DNA of 64,000 nt from Fasciolopsis buskii (lineage: Eukaryota > Platyhelminthes > Trematoda > Plagiorchiida > Fasciolidae). Of this stretch, positions 59,228 through 64,000 are shown one piece after another. A model generated the notes under the pieces. That model saw only the letters and a program-made list of their open reading frames with translations. It was not told the origin of the DNA and did no database searches. The position numbers were made by a program, and so were the translations under genes. Location: positions 6,506 through 70,505 of the forward strand of contig LUCM01009324.1 of assembly GCA_008360955.1 (NCBI GenBank). The letters are read 5' to 3'. The number at the start of each line of letters is the position of its first letter. Position 1 is the first letter of the stretch.

Positions 59228-62200
59228 GGGATTGCCGATGCTGATTCACTGGTAAATTTTCTTTGCAACTATTCAGAAAGTTCTAGCCCTTGCCATGTGC
59301 GGGAAAACACCTGCATACGAACCGAATACAATGGCATTTTCCCTTATTAATTCTCACTATAAACTGCAATAATGTTAACTAAACATAAATGATCTTGATT
59401 ACTAAAGCGAACTGGTTTGAACTTGTGAGATGAAATCCCAATGGAATATGAGAATTCATAAAGCTGTTTCAAAAGGTCTTCACATTTTTCCTAGTTTGTA
59501 TTTATAAATGTTGACAAGCTCTCTCGCCAAAAACAGCACTTACTTTATCAAATAATGTGCCCAAAACGAACATACAATCCATGGTGGAAATCAATCACAT
59601 CCGAAAGTGACCGCAGTCATTTATGTTCATGCGAAAATTTTACGACAGAAATTTTTTCTTTCCATTCTCAGTACCGATATTTCATGCACCATTGTTCAGA
59701 CTGAACCACAGGATTTTTAAACGTTGCAAGTGTCAAGGACTACGGATTATGCAATAAACACTCAAGAAAACAGAAAACAATTGTCCTGCACAATAATAGA
59801 AAGTGCTGAGAAATCTAATCAGGCGACTGGTTGATTTTATTGATGGGTGAGCGGTATGTTATGATTTGCGAAACACTTACATACGGAACATTTCTAAAAG
59901 GAAATTCGTAGGAAAATGTTTGCTGCTTTTTTATCCGCTTTGATTTGTTAACTTTTACAAAATTAAAATGAGAAAAGTCTTACGAACGGATAAGAACGGA
60001 ACGGATTGTGAGTGGGGGAGATTTTGTCTTTGAGATGACCAAGAAATTCTGCTGATTCTGAGAACGTAGAAAAGATAAAATCAATATTGTTCACGAAACT
60101 AACTTCTCGTTTCACTGTGCCAGAATTTAGTAGGCATAGTACATTGGGTGAGGTGGAGTTTTCAGGTTGACGTGAAGCTGGTGAACGCATACTGGGGTTC
60201 CGGATGTTTCATATGAAAACATACCGTGGCCTAACTCACGATCCTATCAAAATCATGTCTCATATTCTAAAGTAATAATTTTGTGAGTTACCCAAACGGT
60301 GTTTGTTGAGGCAGAAATCCTAAAACTTCCTGGATTATGGAGCAAAAGCAGCTTCTTAGTGGAAGTGTTGGACATCACATCAAATTGCCCTAGAATTTCC
60401 AAAGGGTTATTGTTAGACTTATCTATCGGCAGTGTTAATTGATGTTAGATTTGTAGTAATACACGCACCAAAGTGCTGTGGATTGATCTCAATTCGTTCT
60501 TCCCAGTGGGCTCATGATGCATTATGCCTGAGGCTGAGCTTCTAACATATTTACTAGCTGGATAAGGCTAAACCTTACGATGTGAAACTGAAATGTTTGC
60601 CAAATTTTGTTGAATAAAATTAATGCGAACTCGAACATATGATTATTTTAATGTGCTACTTACTGAAGCTGACTCTGTGCATATGACGGCTGTTGTACGG
60701 GTTTCGGCTATATATATGTACATATAAGACGAATGCACAATTTAGATAAAGTATAAAACGAGAGGTTCTTGGTATAAAAGCAGATCAATCTTGGGAAAGC
60801 TTTATCGGTTTCTAAAAGTTTCAAGATTTCACTCTAGATTTCCCAATCAAGCGTTCACGATTTTGTCAAGTTTCCCATTGCCGGACGAAATACGCAAATA
60901 TGAACACGTGGATAGAATGAGATCACTAATCATATTGTTGTTAAATTGAATTCCGACAACAGTGATGTTCGTCTGTCGAATAACATTCTTTCGATATAGC
61001 TGTCCTTAATTTCTGGCAATCTTATTCAAAAAGAACTTCAGTCGAACTCAAGATGAGGTTTTCAGCGATGGTTTGAAAAATAGAGCGCAACTTGTTTGGT
61101 CTAAATTTCGTGTGTTATGGCTTCATTTAGTGGTATAAATTTTGAAATCGTAAGAATGGAAAATCAAGCAATACGCATACCCGTAGCAAAGATCTAGATA
61201 TGATTACAATAGCTAAACAAGTACTTGTATTGGTTTTTTGTGGTTAGCCGAATTCGTCTCTATGGAGAAGAAGGAAGAGAGAATGTGTGAAAGTTTCTCC
61301 AAGCCATTGAAGTAACATAAAATAGTGCTGACCCATGAGTACGGAAATGCACTGAATTAAAAAAAAAGTGTTATTCCACTCATTACGTTGAATTCCGAAA
61401 AACGCAGCATCCCCTACAGAAACAAATAAGACATGTACTCTCCTAATCCGTTCCACGATTTTCAATATTCACCATCTATGTCTTGGTTAACTGGTTCGTC
61501 ATTCCTAATGTGAAAAATTTGTCTGTCTACCGCAGACTTTGTCAGAGGGAGGCATCATGTCGCGCCAAAAAATTACAAACTTGAGGTGTTCATTTATTCT
61601 ATTCATATTCCGTCAGGTGCAGCATGCTTACATTATCACCGTGATACGACAGTACTGGGTTTTAGTTGGATAATCCATGTACTCTGTATGAAAATAATCC
61701 GAGCTTTAACTGACCCCAATCGAGTGACAATTTATTATTCCTGTGCGAGGGCGATAAAAATTACACCGCTCTGGGAACTCAAATTGTGGACCAGATAGAT
61801 GTATGTTCAAGCAGGAACTTAGATTTAGGGGTAGGATCTAAATTCTTGAAATAAACTGGGAGTTTGAACTCCCGTTTGGATTGTCGATGGAAAGTATCAG
61901 TATCACTGGCTAACCACTTGAATTCTTAAATGGAGTAGACATGCCCTTCGCCTGCATGCAACGATACCTTACTAGATTTGGAGCTAAAAACAAAATGTGA
62001 ATTCATTATTTCAAATACACTTCACGTCCCACTGGTGGTGCGAGAAAGCAAGTAGCAAACAGCTGTGTTGAAATAAAAACAGTGAATCTTGAGGAGGTGT
62101 GGTTCAATTCAACGACAGATGGCTGGATGGGTGAATAAATGTCTGAGTTTGTCAGCATCGAATTTGGCGGGAGTGGACTACTTTTAGACAGATTATCTAT

Positions 62201-63244
62201 CACCAGTCACGAAACAGCTGGGAAAACGGGAAATCAGCTTTTTAGAGTCCTGCTTCCAATCGCCATGCATGCGGGTGCAAAATTAACAAACAGACTAACT
62301 GAAGACCAGAAACATTGGCAACGAAATCCCTTCAGGAGTGATACAAAAGTGTAATACCGAAATAACAATAGCGAAATGTACTCAACCAGAACAACCGGGT
62401 TTTAAATCCCAAAAGCAATCACGTTCTATTAGAGTAATTGGTGAGACAAAAATGAAGGACCACCTACTCACATTTGTTGCAATTTTGTTGCAATAAACTT
62501 TAGAATACATTGATGAAAACTGGAGTACCACTGAGGGCATTTTTTGACAATCCTGGGATGAAGTTGATTTTTCTACATTCGATCTTCACCGAAGACTGGG
62601 CTTACATAATACTAAACATGAATTGGACTGAAGTAAGTAAAGATGTTATTACTCTAAAATATTTTTGACAAACTTCCAGCTAGATTGTTAAGTCTTCTAC
62701 CGAGTCAGATAATTCGCGTCTGATTTACCCGCTTGCGTTTGCAGTTACCAAAAACCGTATTTATTCTGTTATTGGTTGGGGTTTCTGAGGCAGCCTGGGG
62801 CAGCTAAACGATAGCCGGAAGCCAATAAACAACAGCTTTGGGTCACTAAACGGCTGATTAGCCCGTAGTAGGTGCAGATTCGCTTTTAGCTGACATGACA
62901 TCTGCAATACAGTGGTTTGTTTTCCGAGACCCTCTTGTGTGAATGATTCAAGCAATGATATCGTCTGACACGGGGAAAATGGAAATGGTTATTCAGCCGG
63001 TGTTTGCTTTTTGTTAGGATCATTTTGTATGCGATCAATAATATTCCAGTAACCTGAAATAGCTCCTTCTCTTTATTCATCAAAATTATCAGGGCCATTC
63101 AAATTATTGGGTAAAACAACAGAAGAATGATCTGCGATACAACTTCGTTTGAATTCAGTTGAATTATTTGAGTTACCGCGGGATTTTGATATTCACAGTA
63201 TCTTTCAGAGTGATCAGAATTAGTCTTTTATCGTTTACTTTCTT
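59228..63244. other. Intergenic, nothing firmly recognised
   Basis: A 30-bp block at 59766-59798 (ACAATTGTCCTGCACAATAA then TAGAAAGTGCTG) resembles 15168-15200. A short TA-rich palindromic run lies at 60709-60727. Open frames are short and unassigned. Confidence 0.35.
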
Positions 63245-63385
63245 TATTAATAAAATAACAAAGTACATCACTTCTCAGGAAGGAAGCCGCGGTCACCAGA
63301 GGGCTGCCAAGCGTTGAAGTTGACCGGCAATGAGAGGATTGAACCCGCGATCTTCACGTCCGCCTGGCCATCGCTGGCTTCTTCT
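63245..63385 (-). mobile_element. SINE family A, tRNA-derived, copy 2
   Basis: On the minus strand, GATGGCCAGGCGG (about 63374-63362) stands for the A box and GGTTCAATCC (63346-63337) for the B box, one base short of the consensus. The body shares GCCGGTCAACTTC, CTCAGGA/TCCTGAGAA and the TTTATTA tail with copy 1 at 43655-43805. The anticodon region is shortened, so it is a decayed SINE. Confidence 0.6.
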
Positions 63386-64000
63386 GCTCGGTTGGAACCG
63401 GGAAAAAGAATTCTTAATAACTGACCCAGAAGCCAAATCCAGAAATAAAATCCAATGAGAACCTTCCATTAACTCGACTAGAGAATTTGCCCACAAAAGA
63501 GCAACCTTTGATCTTCTTAGAAAAGCATGCATTATTTATGAATAGGATCAATGAAATAATAATTTTACCTTCGATGAAGTCTGGGGATGCGTACAGGTGA
63601 CTGAATTAAATAAAAAATGGCTACTTAAGGTGACGGTTTTTTGTCACCTCCAAAGCAGTCAATAATGTAGTGAGCATACATCTGACACAAAAGAATTTAA
63701 TAAGAGAAGCAGTAAAACGAAGGAAATTGTGTTAGCAATAAAGCGATAAGAGTTACCATGGCATCATCGACTGTCATTGGCACTTATGATAAGATTTTTA
63801 TCAGAATGGTTTTATTCTGGACTGAGTCTGTTGAAGTTTCACAAAGAAAAACCATAACTTGGAAAATATTGAGTAACTGACAGCTTGAAGCAGTACTTAG
63901 GAACCAATAGTCTTGGCATTTTTAATATCGCGGCAAAATACTCACCAGGGCTGAAAATATGATTACATTTACTTGTTGAAAAATAACAATATCTTGGCTA
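63386..64000. other. Right edge, nothing recognised
   Basis: AT-rich sequence without a supported gene. Confidence 0.4.

Noticed and set aside
1..64000. CRISPR arrays, bacterial operons, riboswitches, rRNA genes
   Set aside because: No regularly spaced short repeats, no compact gene clusters and no recognisable rRNA segments; the spliced homeobox gene shows this is animal DNA.

Overview
This is a eukaryotic, AT-rich, gene-poor window, most likely from a flatworm and plausibly a digenean trematode. The case rests on a spliced animal homeobox gene with very long introns, decayed endonuclease-type LINE and tRNA-derived SINE copies, and hammerhead-ribozyme-like repeats sitting in (TA)n tracts. 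The species call is inference. There are no bacterial operons, rRNA genes, intact tRNA genes or CRISPR arrays.

The one gene I can name is an Mnx (HB9/MNX1-type) homeobox gene on the + strand, in three coding exons. Exon 1 (2497 to about 3352) carries an N-terminal eh1-like repressor motif and a short Mnx-like motif before the homeodomain. Exon 2 (21970-22151) carries homeodomain positions 1-44. Exon 3 (25194-25373) carries positions 45-60 and a short basic tail. The homeobox is split at the classic 44/45 site. With the exon 1 donor I prefer, the phases match and the protein is 405 residues, close to the vertebrate MNX1 length. Intron 1 is about 18.6 kb and intron 2 about 3 kb. Several short exon-like open segments lie inside the introns on both strands (7187-7431 +, 21032-21214 -, 22249-22566 -). 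They could be nested genes or gene fragments, and I could not identify them.

The rest is mostly unassigned non-coding DNA dotted with mobile-element remains. The left edge (1-470, minus) is a LINE endonuclease fragment broken by stops and a frameshift. SINE-like elements lie at 7856-7912, 27715-27990, 43655-43805 and 63245-63385. A nearly identical pair of 0.36-kb tRNA-derived elements lies in inverted orientation at 50511-50867 and 56075-56435.

The most unusual content is a set of hammerhead-ribozyme-like sequences. One is a two-copy tandem repeat with a 313-bp offset (30181-30642), resembling animal retrozymes. Another is an ~80-bp unit present three times (16052-16130, 18912-18992, 59137-59214); two copies sit directly between (TA)n tracts and the third has them nearby. 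There is also one isolated hammerhead-like fold at 19699-19735. From 33.5 kb to the right edge I recognise no protein-coding gene.
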